Origin: Acidobacteriota bacterium
GTDB lineage: Bacteria; Acidobacteriota; Blastocatellia; Pyrinomonadales; Pyrinomonadaceae
Direction of reading: 5' to 3'
Length of the DNA stretch: 64,000 nt
Assembly: GCA_016700075.1 (NCBI GenBank)
Contig: CP065000.1
Location: 372,001-436,000, forward strand
Both the position numbers and the translations under genes were made by a program. Of the stretch, positions 54,544 to 63,983 are shown piece by piece. Positions within the stretch are counted from its first letter, which is position 1. Each line of letters begins with the position of its first letter. Under the pieces are notes generated by a model. The model saw only the letters and a list, made by a program, of their open reading frames with translations. It ran no database searches and was not told the DNA's origin.

Positions 54544-56283
54544 CTACTGCATTATTACCGTCCGGTCATCGCCGGACTTGGGTTTTGGCGTGGCTTTTGG
54601 TGTTACGGGTTTTGGTTCCCTGCCGGCGACATCACGCTGTTGAGTTGTGGCGGGGCGGGGCGCCGGGCCTGCGGGCTTGTTTGCAGCGGGTTTGCGATCC
54701 TCAGCTACAGTGTTCGAATTTGACAGGTCAGTCTTGGCGGCCTCGGGTTCCGAAGCTTGCTGTTGCGGTTCTGCAGTCGGTTCGGGCGTAGGCTGTGCCG
54801 CAATATTCGGGGCAACGACAGGCGAAGGTGCCGGCTCCGGTGCGGCTGCTCTGTTTAAGGTGTAGTAGTACAGACCAGCGGCCGCCCCTCCCACGACCAC
54901 GACCAAGCCCGCGATCCCAGCGAGGATCATCGCCACCAGTTTACCTCCCGAGCCCTTCTTAGATGTGGAGGCTGAGGCCGTCTGCGGGATCGACGACTTT
55001 AGTCCCGCAGCAGCGGCCATGGGTCTTTCAACCTCGGTGTACACCACTACTCGCGAGGCATCAGGCCTCTCAGCAGAATGCGGCGATGTCGGCACCGTCT
55101 TTTGCATTTCGGCAGCCGAAGGCTCGTTCGTCGCCGGTGCTGCCTGCTGCGGCGTCACCGGTGCTTGCACGACCGGCAATACCTGGGTTTCGATATGGCT
55201 TTGTTGAGCCTGCTCCGTGAGGACGTTTTCCTCCATCACGATAGTTGCGCCGAGATCAACCGAGATCTGGTCGGTGCTCACTCCGGGATCGGTCTCGGTA
55301 GCCGGTTGGCCGCCGCCCATTACAAGTGTGGGCGTTTCAACGATCTCACCACCCTGTGTTGAGGTAGAGGGTTTTATCGCCGCCGGTTCGGATGAGGCTC
55401 CCGGCATGACGAGTGTCTCGGCTCCGGTCTGCTGTCCGCTCGCATTGAACGCCCTCCTCAATTCACGCTGCATCTCGGCCGCCGTAGCGTAGCGTTCGTC
55501 CTGTCTCACGCTAAGTGCTTTCATGAATACGGCCGACACTGCCTCAGGCACCTGCGGATTCGCCACATTAAGAGGAACTACCGGATCGCCCGACCCGCCA
55601 AGCATCGCGTCTGCACGCGCCAGAGCATCGGTCGGAATAGTATTCGCCAGCAGTTGATAAAAACTGGCAGCGAAAGAATAGATATCACTTCGCGAATCCG
55701 TACCCGACCCGCGGATCTGTTCCATTGGGGCGAAGGCGGGTGAATAGCCCGAGACGCTCGCGGAATTTACAGGACTGTCGCCCTTTCCGGTATCGAAATC
55801 CTTAGAGAGGCCAAAATCAAGAAGGACGATATGATTCTCGTCGGTAAGCTTCAGGTTCTGCGGCTTTATGTCCCGATGAATTATCGGCGGCTCGTGTGAA
55901 TGCAGATAATTCAGTCCGTCGAGCAGTTGATCCGACCAGAACATTACCCAGGAAAGCGGAAACGGCTTTCCGGCGGTCTCAAGACGTTTTGCCAGGTCGT
56001 CGCCCGAAATATGCTCCATCACCAGGAACTGTCCGTTCGCGTCTACGAAATGGTCGATGACCTTTGGCAGAACTGGATGCCGAAGGCGTCCGAGCACTTT
56101 AGCCTCCCGCTCAAATGCCGCCGCCATAACATCGTCGCCGATCAAGGTCATTCGCTTGATAGCGACGGCACTGCCTAGCCGCTGATCGACGGCGAGATAG
56201 ACCTCGCCCATTCCGCCTTTGCCTATCTGATGAACCACCAGATAGCGGTTCTGGATCATCGTGTTTGGTGATATTGGTTTCAT
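54544..56283 (-). CDS. Membrane Ser/Thr protein kinase
   Basis: A 579-residue Hanks-type kinase (PknB-like). Kinase domain about 13-275: glycine loop G-K-G-G-M-G-E-V-Y (21-29), ATP lysine K43, catalytic H-R-D-I-K-P-Q-N with D138, D-F-G at 156-158, and a long activation segment containing A-P-M-E-Q. A Thr/Ser/Pro-rich juxtamembrane part (about 275-448) has repeated E-T-P-T-L-V-M-G-type T-L-V-M/T-I-V-M motifs that may be phospho-acceptors. Single span 449-474, then a Pro/Ala-rich extracytoplasmic tail ending D-D-R-T-V-I-M-Q, which repeats the T-I/V-x-M style. No PASTA domain. Middle gene of a three-gene unit. Confidence 0.93.
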   Translation of the reverse strand: MKPISPNTMIQNRYLVVHQIGKGGMGEVYLAVDQRLGSAVAIKRMTLIGDDVMAAAFEREAKVLGRLRHPVLPKVIDHFVDANGQFLVMEHISGDDLAKRLETAGKPFPLSWVMFWSDQLLDGLNYLHSHEPPIIHRDIKPQNLKLTDENHIVLLDFGLSKDFDTGKGDSPVNSASVSGYSPAFAPMEQIRGSGTDSRSDIYSFAASFYQLLANTIPTDALARADAMLGGSGDPVVPLNVANPQVPEAVSAVFMKALSVRQDERYATAAEMQRELRRAFNASGQQTGAETLVMPGASSEPAAIKPSTSTQGGEIVETPTLVMGGGQPATETDPGVSTDQISVDLGATIVMEENVLTEQAQQSHIETQVLPVVQAPVTPQQAAPATNEPSAAEMQKTVPTSPHSAERPDASRVVVYTEVERPMAAAAGLKSSIPQTASASTSKKGSGGKLVAMILAGIAGLVVVVGGAAAGLYYYTLNRAAAPEPAPSPVVAPNIAAQPTPEPTAEPQQQASEPEAAKTDLSNSNTVAEDRKPAANKPAGPAPRPATTQQRDVAGREPKPVTPKATPKPKSGDDRTVIMQ

Positions 56284-56335
56284 TGCTCCGACCTACTGCA
56301 TAAGTTCCGATTAAACTCTCATTGTCTATCAAATG

Positions 56336-56869
56336 CTACTTCACACGCAATTCATTTTGTCCGACAATTGCCGGCATTCCTTCATGCTGGTAGCAGCGTT
56401 TCGGGCCTTTAACGCGCCGGGAGCACGGCGTTCCCTTCTTTGTTTGAGCTCCGCAAAGGTACTTATCTTCAACCGGCGGCATAGGTGCGGCGATATCCGC
56501 AGTCTTGCTTGGCGGTGCGGCAACTGTTGGGACCATTCGCTGTTCAGGTACAGCGACGGGTGTTGCAGGCGGCGACGGGGCTTGGTTGATCAGAGCGGAC
56601 GGAACGCGATCTTGAGGCGGCGGTATCGCAGAAAACCTTCGCGCTTCTTCCCGCCCGTCCGTTCTCGGCTTGATGGAAGTCCTCATTGCGATCCCGATCC
56701 CTAGCAGTCCGATAACAATTCCGATGGCGGCCACGACTCTGGGCAGCAGATCTGCACCTTTGTTAATAGACGAACAAAGTTCGCAGAATCTGCGGCTCGC
56801 AAAAAGCGGCCAATCGACGCGCATTATGCGTTCACCACATTCGGCACAGAATTTTGGTCGGTAAAGCAT
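56336..56869 (-). CDS. Zinc-ribbon membrane protein with C-terminal CxH motif
   Basis: A 177-residue protein. N-terminal double CxxC zinc ribbon (C8, C11, C29, C32), membrane span (about 43-62), Pro/Ala-rich linker (about 70-135), and a second small cysteine module C139-G-A-Q-T-K-K-G-T-P-C149 ... C159-Y-Q-H162. The latter resembles DUF5763-like motifs seen in many small proteins. The two metal modules would sit on opposite sides of the membrane if the span is real. Upstream of the kinase gene by 52 bases on the same strand; role unknown. Confidence 0.72.
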   Translation of the reverse strand: MLYRPKFCAECGERIMRVDWPLFASRRFCELCSSINKGADLLPRVVAAIGIVIGLLGIGIAMRTSIKPRTDGREEARRFSAIPPPQDRVPSALINQAPSPPATPVAVPEQRMVPTVAAPPSKTADIAAPMPPVEDKYLCGAQTKKGTPCSRRVKGPKRCYQHEGMPAIVGQNELRVK

Positions 56870-57092
56870 CCGTCCCGGGCTTCCTTTCTCTTCTACCGTT
56901 GCAAAAACCGAAATTTCTAAAATTAACTGAAAATTATAAACGAACTATCTGTGATTGTTAAGAAAACCGGCGATGCATCTTGTGCTAGGAGGCTGACATC
57001 TGTTCCTCCGGCACTTTGCTCCCTGTTTCCCGAAGCAAAAGACAAATACAACTGCCTTTCGCCCAATTGCGTCTTATTGCTAAGATTTTGTT

Positions 57093-58082
57093 ATGCGCTT
57101 GTTGCGGTTGCTCCCGGCTATTATTTTTCTGGTCACCTCGACATCCTTCCTTTCGGCGCAGGACGACGATCCCATCAAGGTAGAATCGTCGATCGTGCGT
57201 CTAAACGTCGGCGTAGTTGACCGCCGCGGCCGCCCTATCACAGACCTGACTCCGAACCGTTTTTCGATCTTTGAAGATGATGTAGAGCAGCAAATATTGC
57301 GTTTTGAACCCGCGGATACGCCATTTTCAGTCGTCATAATGCTGGATATGAGCGGCTCAACGCTAAGCTTTCGGCAATTGATAAGAATGTCGGCATCCAG
57401 ATTTGTGGACGCGTTATCGCCGAGCGACCGTGTCGCGGTCATTGAGTTCTACGACAAGGTGAATCTGAGAAACGATTTCACTACCAACCGCAGCACGATC
57501 TTCAACTCGATCAATGTTGCGAACGGCCGTGGGAAAACACATCTGTACAGAGCTCTCGACCTTGCCTTGGAAAAGCTCGAAAAAGAAAAGAACCGCCGCA
57601 AGGCGATCATCGTCCTGACTGACGGTGTTGACACCATCGCTCGTGATGCCGACCGAGAGGCTTTGGAGACATTGCCGGACGGATCGGTTCCGGGCTCACT
57701 GAAACCCGACACAAATTTGGAACTTATCCGAATTCTCAACCGGTCCGACGCGATCGGTGCCACCATCTATCCGCTTGCATTGCCCACAGGCGATCCCGGT
57801 AAGCTGGCCGACCCCACGCCCCGACAGGTCGAAATGTACTCAGCCGCACGAAAACGGCTCGAACTGCTAGCACAGCGATCGGGCGGCACCATTAATGCCA
57901 TCAACAGGCTCGAAGAGATGAGCCGCCTGTATGCCGAGGTCGCTGCCGATCTGAAAACGCTCTACACAATTGAATATTCGCCTTCCAACGGCAGACGCGA
58001 CGGCAAATGGCGTTCGATCAGGATCACCATCGACGACGATGAATTGTTGCCTCGGACAAGGCTCGGATATTTCGCCCGCTGA
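57093..58082 (+). CDS. Secreted VWFA-related protein, third copy
   Basis: A 329-residue paralogue of the two genes at 8176-10276. Signal peptide about 1-22 (F-L-S-A-Q), beta domain (I-K-V-E-S-S-I-V-R-L), and a VWA domain with MIDAS D85-M-S-G-S-T and D-G-V-D, ending Y-T-I-E-Y-S-P-S. Unlike the others it has no Pro/Thr linker and stands alone. A TAAGAT box ends six bases before the ATG and there is no Shine-Dalgarno sequence, so it may be leaderless like guaB. Confidence 0.85.
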   Translation: MRLLRLLPAIIFLVTSTSFLSAQDDDPIKVESSIVRLNVGVVDRRGRPITDLTPNRFSIFEDDVEQQILRFEPADTPFSVVIMLDMSGSTLSFRQLIRMSASRFVDALSPSDRVAVIEFYDKVNLRNDFTTNRSTIFNSINVANGRGKTHLYRALDLALEKLEKEKNRRKAIIVLTDGVDTIARDADREALETLPDGSVPGSLKPDTNLELIRILNRSDAIGATIYPLALPTGDPGKLADPTPRQVEMYSAARKRLELLAQRSGGTINAINRLEEMSRLYAEVAADLKTLYTIEYSPSNGRRDGKWRSIRITIDDDELLPRTRLGYFAR

Positions 58083-58093
58083 CAGCCTTTTCT

Positions 58094-58122
58094 TGACAGA
58101 ACCTTGCCGGGTTTGTAGTCTA
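58094..58122 (+). promoter_or_regulatory. Promoter of tRNA-Arg
   Basis: Perfect TTGACA (58094-58099), 17 bases, TAGTCT (58117-58122), followed about 12 bases later by the tRNA 5' end. Confidence 0.65.
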
Positions 58123-58134
58123 TTCACTTGCCTG

Positions 58135-58210
58135 CACCCGTAGCTCAGCTGGATAGAGTGCTTGACTACGAATCAAGAGGTCGCATGTTCGAATCATGCC
58201 GGGTGTACCA
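58135..58210 (+). tRNA. tRNA-Arg(ACG)
   Basis: A 76-base tRNA with encoded CCA end. Acceptor stem GCACCCG/CGGGTGT (first pair G-T), D-arm with AGCTCAGCTGGATAGAG, anticodon arm CTTGA-CTACGAA-TCAAG giving anticodon ACG (read as ICG for CGN arginine codons), T-loop GTTCGAATC. It has its own promoter and terminator. Confidence 0.96.
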
Positions 58211-58218
58211 TCCTTTTG

Positions 58219-58249
58219 AGCCCGATCGCTGTCAGCGGTCGGGCTTTTT
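58219..58249 (+). terminator. Terminator of tRNA-Arg
   Basis: AGCCCGATCGCT / AGCGGTCGGGCT stem (one G-T pair) with a three-base loop, followed by TTTTT. Confidence 0.85.
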
Positions 58250-58328
58250 CATTACGATGTTCAAACATTTTGTCGAACCAGACATTTACATTTAGAATCG
58301 AAGTATAGACTTTCCCGGAGAAACATAA

Positions 58329-60479
58329 ATGAAGAAATACGTTTTAACTTTAGCGTTGATCTCAGCAGCTACTGCCGCTTATCTCGTAATGGAGCCAACT
58401 GTTGAGGCGGAGGTAATGCCTGAAGCCGCTGTTTCAACGAATCCCATAATGGAAAAATGGACAGGCCCCTTCGGCGGTGTACCTCCTTTTGACAAAGTAA
58501 AGGTCGAATATTTCAAGCCGGCTCTTGAAGCGGCGATGGAAGAAAACCTTCGTGAGATCGACGCGATCACGCGTGTTCGCTCAGCTCCGACTTTTCAGAA
58601 TACTATCGTCCCGCTTGAGCGGGCGGGAGACATGCTCGACCGCGTCGGGACCGTTTACGGCATCTGGTCCGCGAACATGAGCACGAAGGAATTCGCCGCC
58701 GTTCAGAGCGAGATGGCGCCCAAGCTTGCTGCCCATTCCGACAAGATCACGCAGAACGAAGCACTATTCAAACGTATCGAAGCGGTTTACAACTCGCCGC
58801 GGAAAAAACGCTTGACGCCGGAACAGCAGCGGCTTGTCTGGCTTTATCACAACAACTTCATTCGATCCGGGGCGAAGCTGTCGGCAGAAGGCAAAGCTCG
58901 ACTCGCTGCGATCAATCAACAGCTCGCGGGCCTTTTTACCAAGTTCAGTCAAAATCTATTGGGCGACGAGAACGAGCTGTTTGTGAAGCTAGAAAAAGAA
59001 GACGATCTCGCCGGTCTGCCGCAATCACTTCGTGATGCCGCTGCGGCTGCTGCGGCCTCGAAAGGAATGAAGGGCGCATGGCTGATACGAAACACTCGCT
59101 CATCGGTCGATCCATTCATCACGTATTCTGATCGCCGTGACCTGCGCGAAGAGGTTTGGAAGATGTTCGTCAACCGCGGCGACAATGGCGATGCCCGCGA
59201 CAACAACTCTATCATCACTCAGGTCCTCAAACTTCGCGTAGAACGTGCAAAACTGCTCGGCTTTTCGACGCATGCCCATTGGCGCCTCGAGAACGCAATG
59301 GCGAAAACGCCTGAAAATGCGATGAAGCTGATGGAACGTGTCTGGCCGGCTGCTATCGCCCGCGTCAAGGAAGAGGTCGCTGACATGCAGGCTCTCGCCA
59401 ACAAAGAGGGAACGGATATCAAGATAGAGCCGTGGGACTACAAGTACTACATGGAAAAGGTCCGCAAGGACAAATTCGACCTCGACGAGAATGAGATCAA
59501 GCCGTACATGCAGCTCGATAAGCTCCGTGAAGCGATGTTCATGGTCGCCGGTGAGCTTTTTGACATGACATTCACTCAGGTCAACAATGTCCCTGTCTTT
59601 CATCCTGACGTCACTGTCTACGAAGTTAAGAACAAGAAGAGCGGAAAGCACATCGGCCTTTGGTATTTCGATCCGTATGCCCGCGACGGCAAGCGTTCCG
59701 GCGCTTGGATGAATGCTTACCGCAGCCAATCGCGGTTTGACGGCGAAACGACGACGATCGTCTCCAATAATTCGAATTTCGTTAAGGGTAAACCGGGCGA
59801 GCCGGTACTCATTTCGTGGGACGACGCATCGACGATGTTCCATGAATTTGGCCACGCTCTGCACGGCCTGGCGTCGAACGTGATCTACCCGAGTCTGTCC
59901 GGTACGCGTGTAGCTCGTGACTATGTCGAATTCCCTTCGCAGCTGCTTGAGCATTGGCTCGAGACACCGGAAGTACTGCAGAAATATGCTCTACACTACC
60001 AGACCGGAAAGCCGATACCGCAAGAGCTCGTCGACAAGATCCAGCGTGCCTCGACGTTCAATCAGGGTTTTGCGACGACGGAATATTTAGCAAGCGCATT
60101 GGTCGATATGAAGCTGCATCTGGCCGGTGATGTAACTATTGACCCTGACAAATTTGAACGCGAAACGCTGGCATCGCTCGGCATGCCGAAAGAGATCGTG
60201 ATGCGGCACCGTACTCCGCAGTTCGGCCATGTCTTTTCGAGCGACGGCTATTCTGCCGGTTATTACAGCTATCTTTGGTCCGATGTGATCACGGCCGATG
60301 CATTCGGTGCTTTTACCGAAGGCAAGGGACCGTATGACAAGGCCGTATCACAGCGGATGATAAAGTACATCTTTTCGGTCGGGAACACGATGGATCCTGC
60401 GGAAGCGTATCGCAAGTTCCGCGGCCGCGATCCGGACGTTAACGCACTTATGAAGAAGCGTGGATTTCCCGTGAACTAG
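58329..60479 (+). CDS. dcp: M3-family peptidyl-dipeptidase (Dcp-like)
   Basis: A 716-residue zinc metallopeptidase that removes dipeptides from C-termini of peptides. Signal peptide (about 1-22, then V-E-A-E), so it is probably periplasmic. The helical N-terminal M3 domain starts with P-P-F-D-K-V-K-V-E-Y-F-K-P-A. The zinc motif H505-E-F-G-H-A-L-H is intact, with the downstream Glu in the E-F-P-S-Q region and the C-terminal D-G-Y-S-A-G-Y-Y-S-Y-L-W-S loop typical of Dcp. Length is normal. A terminator follows. Confidence 0.93.
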   Translation: MKKYVLTLALISAATAAYLVMEPTVEAEVMPEAAVSTNPIMEKWTGPFGGVPPFDKVKVEYFKPALEAAMEENLREIDAITRVRSAPTFQNTIVPLERAGDMLDRVGTVYGIWSANMSTKEFAAVQSEMAPKLAAHSDKITQNEALFKRIEAVYNSPRKKRLTPEQQRLVWLYHNNFIRSGAKLSAEGKARLAAINQQLAGLFTKFSQNLLGDENELFVKLEKEDDLAGLPQSLRDAAAAAAASKGMKGAWLIRNTRSSVDPFITYSDRRDLREEVWKMFVNRGDNGDARDNNSIITQVLKLRVERAKLLGFSTHAHWRLENAMAKTPENAMKLMERVWPAAIARVKEEVADMQALANKEGTDIKIEPWDYKYYMEKVRKDKFDLDENEIKPYMQLDKLREAMFMVAGELFDMTFTQVNNVPVFHPDVTVYEVKNKKSGKHIGLWYFDPYARDGKRSGAWMNAYRSQSRFDGETTTIVSNNSNFVKGKPGEPVLISWDDASTMFHEFGHALHGLASNVIYPSLSGTRVARDYVEFPSQLLEHWLETPEVLQKYALHYQTGKPIPQELVDKIQRASTFNQGFATTEYLASALVDMKLHLAGDVTIDPDKFERETLASLGMPKEIVMRHRTPQFGHVFSSDGYSAGYYSYLWSDVITADAFGAFTEGKGPYDKAVSQRMIKYIFSVGNTMDPAEAYRKFRGRDPDVNALMKKRGFPVN

Positions 60480-60498
60480 AGCGAAAGTAGCGGCAGTT

Positions 60499-60530
60499 AG
60501 AGGCTGTCTTAACTGGCGGCCTCTTTTTTC
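60499..60530 (+). terminator. Terminator after the M3 peptidase
   Basis: AGAGGC / GCCTCT stem followed by TTTTTT. An overlapping CAGTTA / TAACTG pair offers an alternative fold. Confidence 0.6.
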
Positions 60531-60533
60531 TTG

Positions 60534-61883
60534 TCAACCTTTGATACCCAGATTGCGCATTCTGCGGTAAAGGTGGCTGCGGTCAACTCCCATTATCTCA
60601 GCGGCTTTTGAAACAGAGCCGCCCGCCTCAGCGAGTTTCTGCCGGATGAAGTCACGCTGATACGATTCCGTAGCTTCTTTAAAGCTTGAAAAGTTATCAA
60701 TGCCCGCGGGCCTCTCGGATTCAGTGGTCAATGCTCCGATGTCGCCGGCCGATACTTCCCTGTTTTCCTGAACAATCACGAGCCGCTCAACAAGATTACG
60801 AAGTTCTCGGACATTGCCCGGCCAGTAATGCTCGGCGAGACGTTCTATAGCTTCAGCAGAAAATTTCAGAGGTTTCTTACCGTAGTCACCTGAAAAGCGG
60901 TGATTGAAATGGTCAGTTAACAGTGGAATGTCCTCTTTTCGCTCACGCAGTGGAGGAACCTGGAACGGAATGACATTTAGCCGGTAAAAAAGGTCGGCCC
61001 GGAAATTTCCGTTTTCCAGCAAAACATCTAGCGGTTGATTCGTCGCGGAGATCACGCGAACATCCACTGTGACAGGCGTATTGCTGCCGACGGGGTCGAA
61101 CCGCTGCTCCTCGAGAACACGCAGCATTTTTGCCTGAACACGCGCAGACATATCGCCGATCTCATCCAAAAAAAGAGTGCCGCCGTCGGCCACCTCGAAC
61201 TTCCCTTTTTTCGCTTTTGAAGCACCAGAAAACGCCCCCTTCGCATGGCCGAAAAGCTCTGTTTCGACCAACTCTTCAGGTATCGCTGCGGAGTTAATTT
61301 CGACGAACGGAGCAGCGGCACGCGTTGACTGCGCGTGGATCGCTCTGGCGACAAGTTCTTTACCGGTGCCGCTTTCGCCCGAGATCAAAATGCGGCCGTC
61401 GGTTGGAGCAACAATAGAGATCTGTTTGCGCAAGGCACGCATAGCGACCGATTCGCCGACCATTATATACTGATCCGCTATTTCCTTGCGGAGCCGCTCG
61501 TTCGCTGCCTCAAGCTGCTGCTGTTTGATCGCATTCCTGACCGTTACGACAGTGCGTTCCAGGCTGAGCGGCTTTTCAATAAAATCAAAAGCGCCCAGTT
61601 TTGTGCTCCTGACAGCGGTCTCGATATTCCCGTGTCCTGAGATCATAACCACGGCTGCAGCGACGCTGTTCTTTTTGAGTTTTTCGAGGGTATCCAGCCC
61701 GTCGATGCCGTCGCCGAGCCAAATATCGAGCAGAATACAGGCAAAATCTTCCTCCTTGGTCGCCGCCAGGCAATCTTCCCCCGTCGCGACCGCTTTGACC
61801 GCGAAACCTTCGTCCTCGAGCACGCCGCGAAGGGTATCGCGAATTCCCGGCTCGTCATCAACAATAAGTATCGAACGCTTCAT
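60534..61883 (-). CDS. NtrC-family sigma-54 response regulator
   Basis: A 449-residue response regulator. Receiver domain (about 1-120) with phospho-acceptor D53 in L-L-D-I-W and K in the last strand; AAA+ sigma-54 activation domain (about 140-370) with Walker A G-E-S-G-T-G-K-E and the sigma-54 contact loop G-A-F-S-G-A (the usual form is G-A-F-T-G-A); C-terminal Fis-type helix-turn-helix (about 420-449, S-K-A-A-E-I-M-G-V-D-R-S). It pairs with the histidine kinase gene, whose stop codon abuts its start. NtrX-like by partnership. Targets unknown. Confidence 0.94.
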   Translation of the reverse strand: MKRSILIVDDEPGIRDTLRGVLEDEGFAVKAVATGEDCLAATKEEDFACILLDIWLGDGIDGLDTLEKLKKNSVAAAVVMISGHGNIETAVRSTKLGAFDFIEKPLSLERTVVTVRNAIKQQQLEAANERLRKEIADQYIMVGESVAMRALRKQISIVAPTDGRILISGESGTGKELVARAIHAQSTRAAAPFVEINSAAIPEELVETELFGHAKGAFSGASKAKKGKFEVADGGTLFLDEIGDMSARVQAKMLRVLEEQRFDPVGSNTPVTVDVRVISATNQPLDVLLENGNFRADLFYRLNVIPFQVPPLRERKEDIPLLTDHFNHRFSGDYGKKPLKFSAEAIERLAEHYWPGNVRELRNLVERLVIVQENREVSAGDIGALTTESERPAGIDNFSSFKEATESYQRDFIRQKLAEAGGSVSKAAEIMGVDRSHLYRRMRNLGIKG

Positions 61884-63983
61884 CTATACAATTTCCGCGA
61901 TCGGCAATTCAATACTGAACTTAGCTCCCGATCCAGAATTCCCAACGGCATATATTCTACCGCGATGCTCGGAGATTATCCTTTGTACGATGGCGAGTCC
62001 CAATCCGGTTCCGCGGCCCTTTGTTGAAAAATACGGCTGAAACAACTTTTGCAGATCTGCGGGTTCGATGCCGTCGCCGTTATCCGAAACCTCCGCCATC
62101 ACTATTTCACGAGCGGCGTCGTGCCGCGTCGCGATCGAGACGATCCTCTTTGCATCTCCGGGTGCTTCGATAGCGTTGTCGATCAGATTTACGAATACAC
62201 GTTTCAATTGTTCAGCATCGAGTCGGACCGTCGGAAGTTCCGAGGTCAGGTCGAGAGAAATTGCCACTTCGTCGCCGCGTTCGCGGTAAAGTTCGCTTGC
62301 TGACCGAATTACGTCATTGATATCGCCCGCGGCCAGCTCGACCTCGGGTAGGCGTGCGAATCGCGAAAACTCGTCCACCATCGCCTTTAGCGACGAGACT
62401 TCCCTGAGTATGGTTCCCGTGCTTTCTTTAACGATGCTGCCGATCTGAGCGTCGCCATTGGGATCGGCGTCGAATCGCTTTGCGATACGTTCGGCGGAGA
62501 GCTGTATCGGCGTGAGCGGATTTTTGATCTCGTGAGCCATACGGCGGGCGACCTCCTGCCAGGCCGATGCACGCTGTGCAGAGATCAACTCGGTCAAGTC
62601 CTCCAAAACCAACACCACGCCGCCGCTGTCAGGCAAAGCCGTAGCGAGAAAGGCGATGGTCCGCTCTTGCGGGGTTGTGACGTGTATAGCATCGCCGATG
62701 CCGCCGATCACAGCCTGTCCCGAAGCTCGACCGGAACGCCTCGCACGCGCGATCAGCCGCGAAATGTCACCGCCGACCGCGTTAGCGTCTAGGTCTTGGA
62801 TTGTGATCATGGCATTTTCATCCGAGAGCCCGAGGATGTTTCGCGCAGCGTCGTTCGCCGTGTTTACTTCGCCATCGGCAGTTATGGAAATAACGCCCGT
62901 CGGAAGGCTCTGGAGCAAGGTCTCGATATATTTGCGACGGCCTTCAAGTTCCGTTGAGCTTTCTTCAAGCCGCCCGGACATCGTATTGAACGCATCGACA
63001 AGTAATGCAAGCTCATCCTCAGCCTGAACCTCGACCTTGTAGCCAAGATTACCTTTGGATATCTCGTCGGCCCCCTCGGCGAGCGCCTTGATCGGCGTCG
63101 TTATACCACGCGCAATATAGAACGCGATCCACGACGACGCTGAGATCAGTAAAAATGTGAGTATCCCGAGCGTGAGCATGCCGATCCCGCGGATCGTCCG
63201 CTGCTGCTGACTCAGGCGTTCAAGCTCGGCTAGTGATGTCGCCGCGATTCCCGACGTGCCCGCCGTCCCGGTTCCCGATTCGACAGCGATCACTTTTCTG
63301 CCGCCGACCGTCGAAACGGCACCGATCGATCCGTCGTCGCTCCTTTGCAATGTACCGGACTTTTTCACCTCTTCGGCGAAATCGCGGAGCGTTTGGGCTC
63401 TCGTTTCATCCGCAATTGTAACTGCAACTGTCCTGCCGTCGGGTTCTATGACCTGCAAATGTTCGACGCCCGCAGCCGCAGCGATCTCGCGAAGGCCGCT
63501 TTCATTTGGAAGCTGCGTTACAGACCTCGCGACCACGCCCGCAAATACCCCAACACGCCGCTCGCGTTCGATCTCGGAGCTTTCCTCGATATCGCGTGCC
63601 TCGCGGATCACGTTTTGCGGAATTTGCGAGAACCATCGTTCCAGTGCGCGGTTCATGAATAGATACGAAAAAACCGCCATTGCAAAGATCGGCAACAGGC
63701 TGACCGCAAAGAAATACATCAACAGCCGCGTCTTTATCTGCGCGCCAAGCACGGACGAACGGCGTTCGCGTGCGAGCTTTACCAGATTTCGCAGCAGAAT
63801 GAAAAGAAAAATGACGAACGCGATGAAGTTGACCGACGAAAGTATGTAGAGCAGGATCAGGTCGCTGGCAGTCTCGATCGAGAACGACTTCCAGAAATTA
63901 CTTGACTGCAAGAAGACGAGAAATACCAGCGTGGAAACCGTCAAAATGCCGATCACCCACGAAGCCCGCCGCCTGCGTTTCAC
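61884..63983 (-). CDS. NtrY-like sensor histidine kinase, start probably just outside the window
   Basis: A 699-residue sensor kinase as counted from GTG at 63983. The membrane part (about 8-110) and sensory region are followed by a HAMP domain (about 295-345), a PAS-like domain (about 355-470 with L-Q-S-L-P-T-G-V-I-S-I-T), HisKA with H484 in R-R-M-A-H-E-I-K-N-P-L-T, and a HATPase with N-L-I-D-N-A-I-E-A, D-N-G-D-G-I, G-R-G-T-G-L-G. This is the NtrY architecture. The frame stays open to the edge; the last partial codon reads xTG followed by T-T-S-E-T-V-K, so the true start is probably an ATG whose first base lies just beyond position 64000. Confidence 0.92.
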   Translation of the reverse strand: MKRRRRASWVIGILTVSTLVFLVFLQSSNFWKSFSIETASDLILLYILSSVNFIAFVIFLFILLRNLVKLARERRSSVLGAQIKTRLLMYFFAVSLLPIFAMAVFSYLFMNRALERWFSQIPQNVIREARDIEESSEIERERRVGVFAGVVARSVTQLPNESGLREIAAAAGVEHLQVIEPDGRTVAVTIADETRAQTLRDFAEEVKKSGTLQRSDDGSIGAVSTVGGRKVIAVESGTGTAGTSGIAATSLAELERLSQQQRTIRGIGMLTLGILTFLLISASSWIAFYIARGITTPIKALAEGADEISKGNLGYKVEVQAEDELALLVDAFNTMSGRLEESSTELEGRRKYIETLLQSLPTGVISITADGEVNTANDAARNILGLSDENAMITIQDLDANAVGGDISRLIARARRSGRASGQAVIGGIGDAIHVTTPQERTIAFLATALPDSGGVVLVLEDLTELISAQRASAWQEVARRMAHEIKNPLTPIQLSAERIAKRFDADPNGDAQIGSIVKESTGTILREVSSLKAMVDEFSRFARLPEVELAAGDINDVIRSASELYRERGDEVAISLDLTSELPTVRLDAEQLKRVFVNLIDNAIEAPGDAKRIVSIATRHDAAREIVMAEVSDNGDGIEPADLQKLFQPYFSTKGRGTGLGLAIVQRIISEHRGRIYAVGNSGSGAKFSIELPIAEIV

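Noticed and set aside
58135..58210. tRNA-Arg as an integration site for a mobile element
   Set aside because: No integrase, no duplicated tRNA 3' end and no composition change follow; the downstream gene is an ordinary M3 peptidase.
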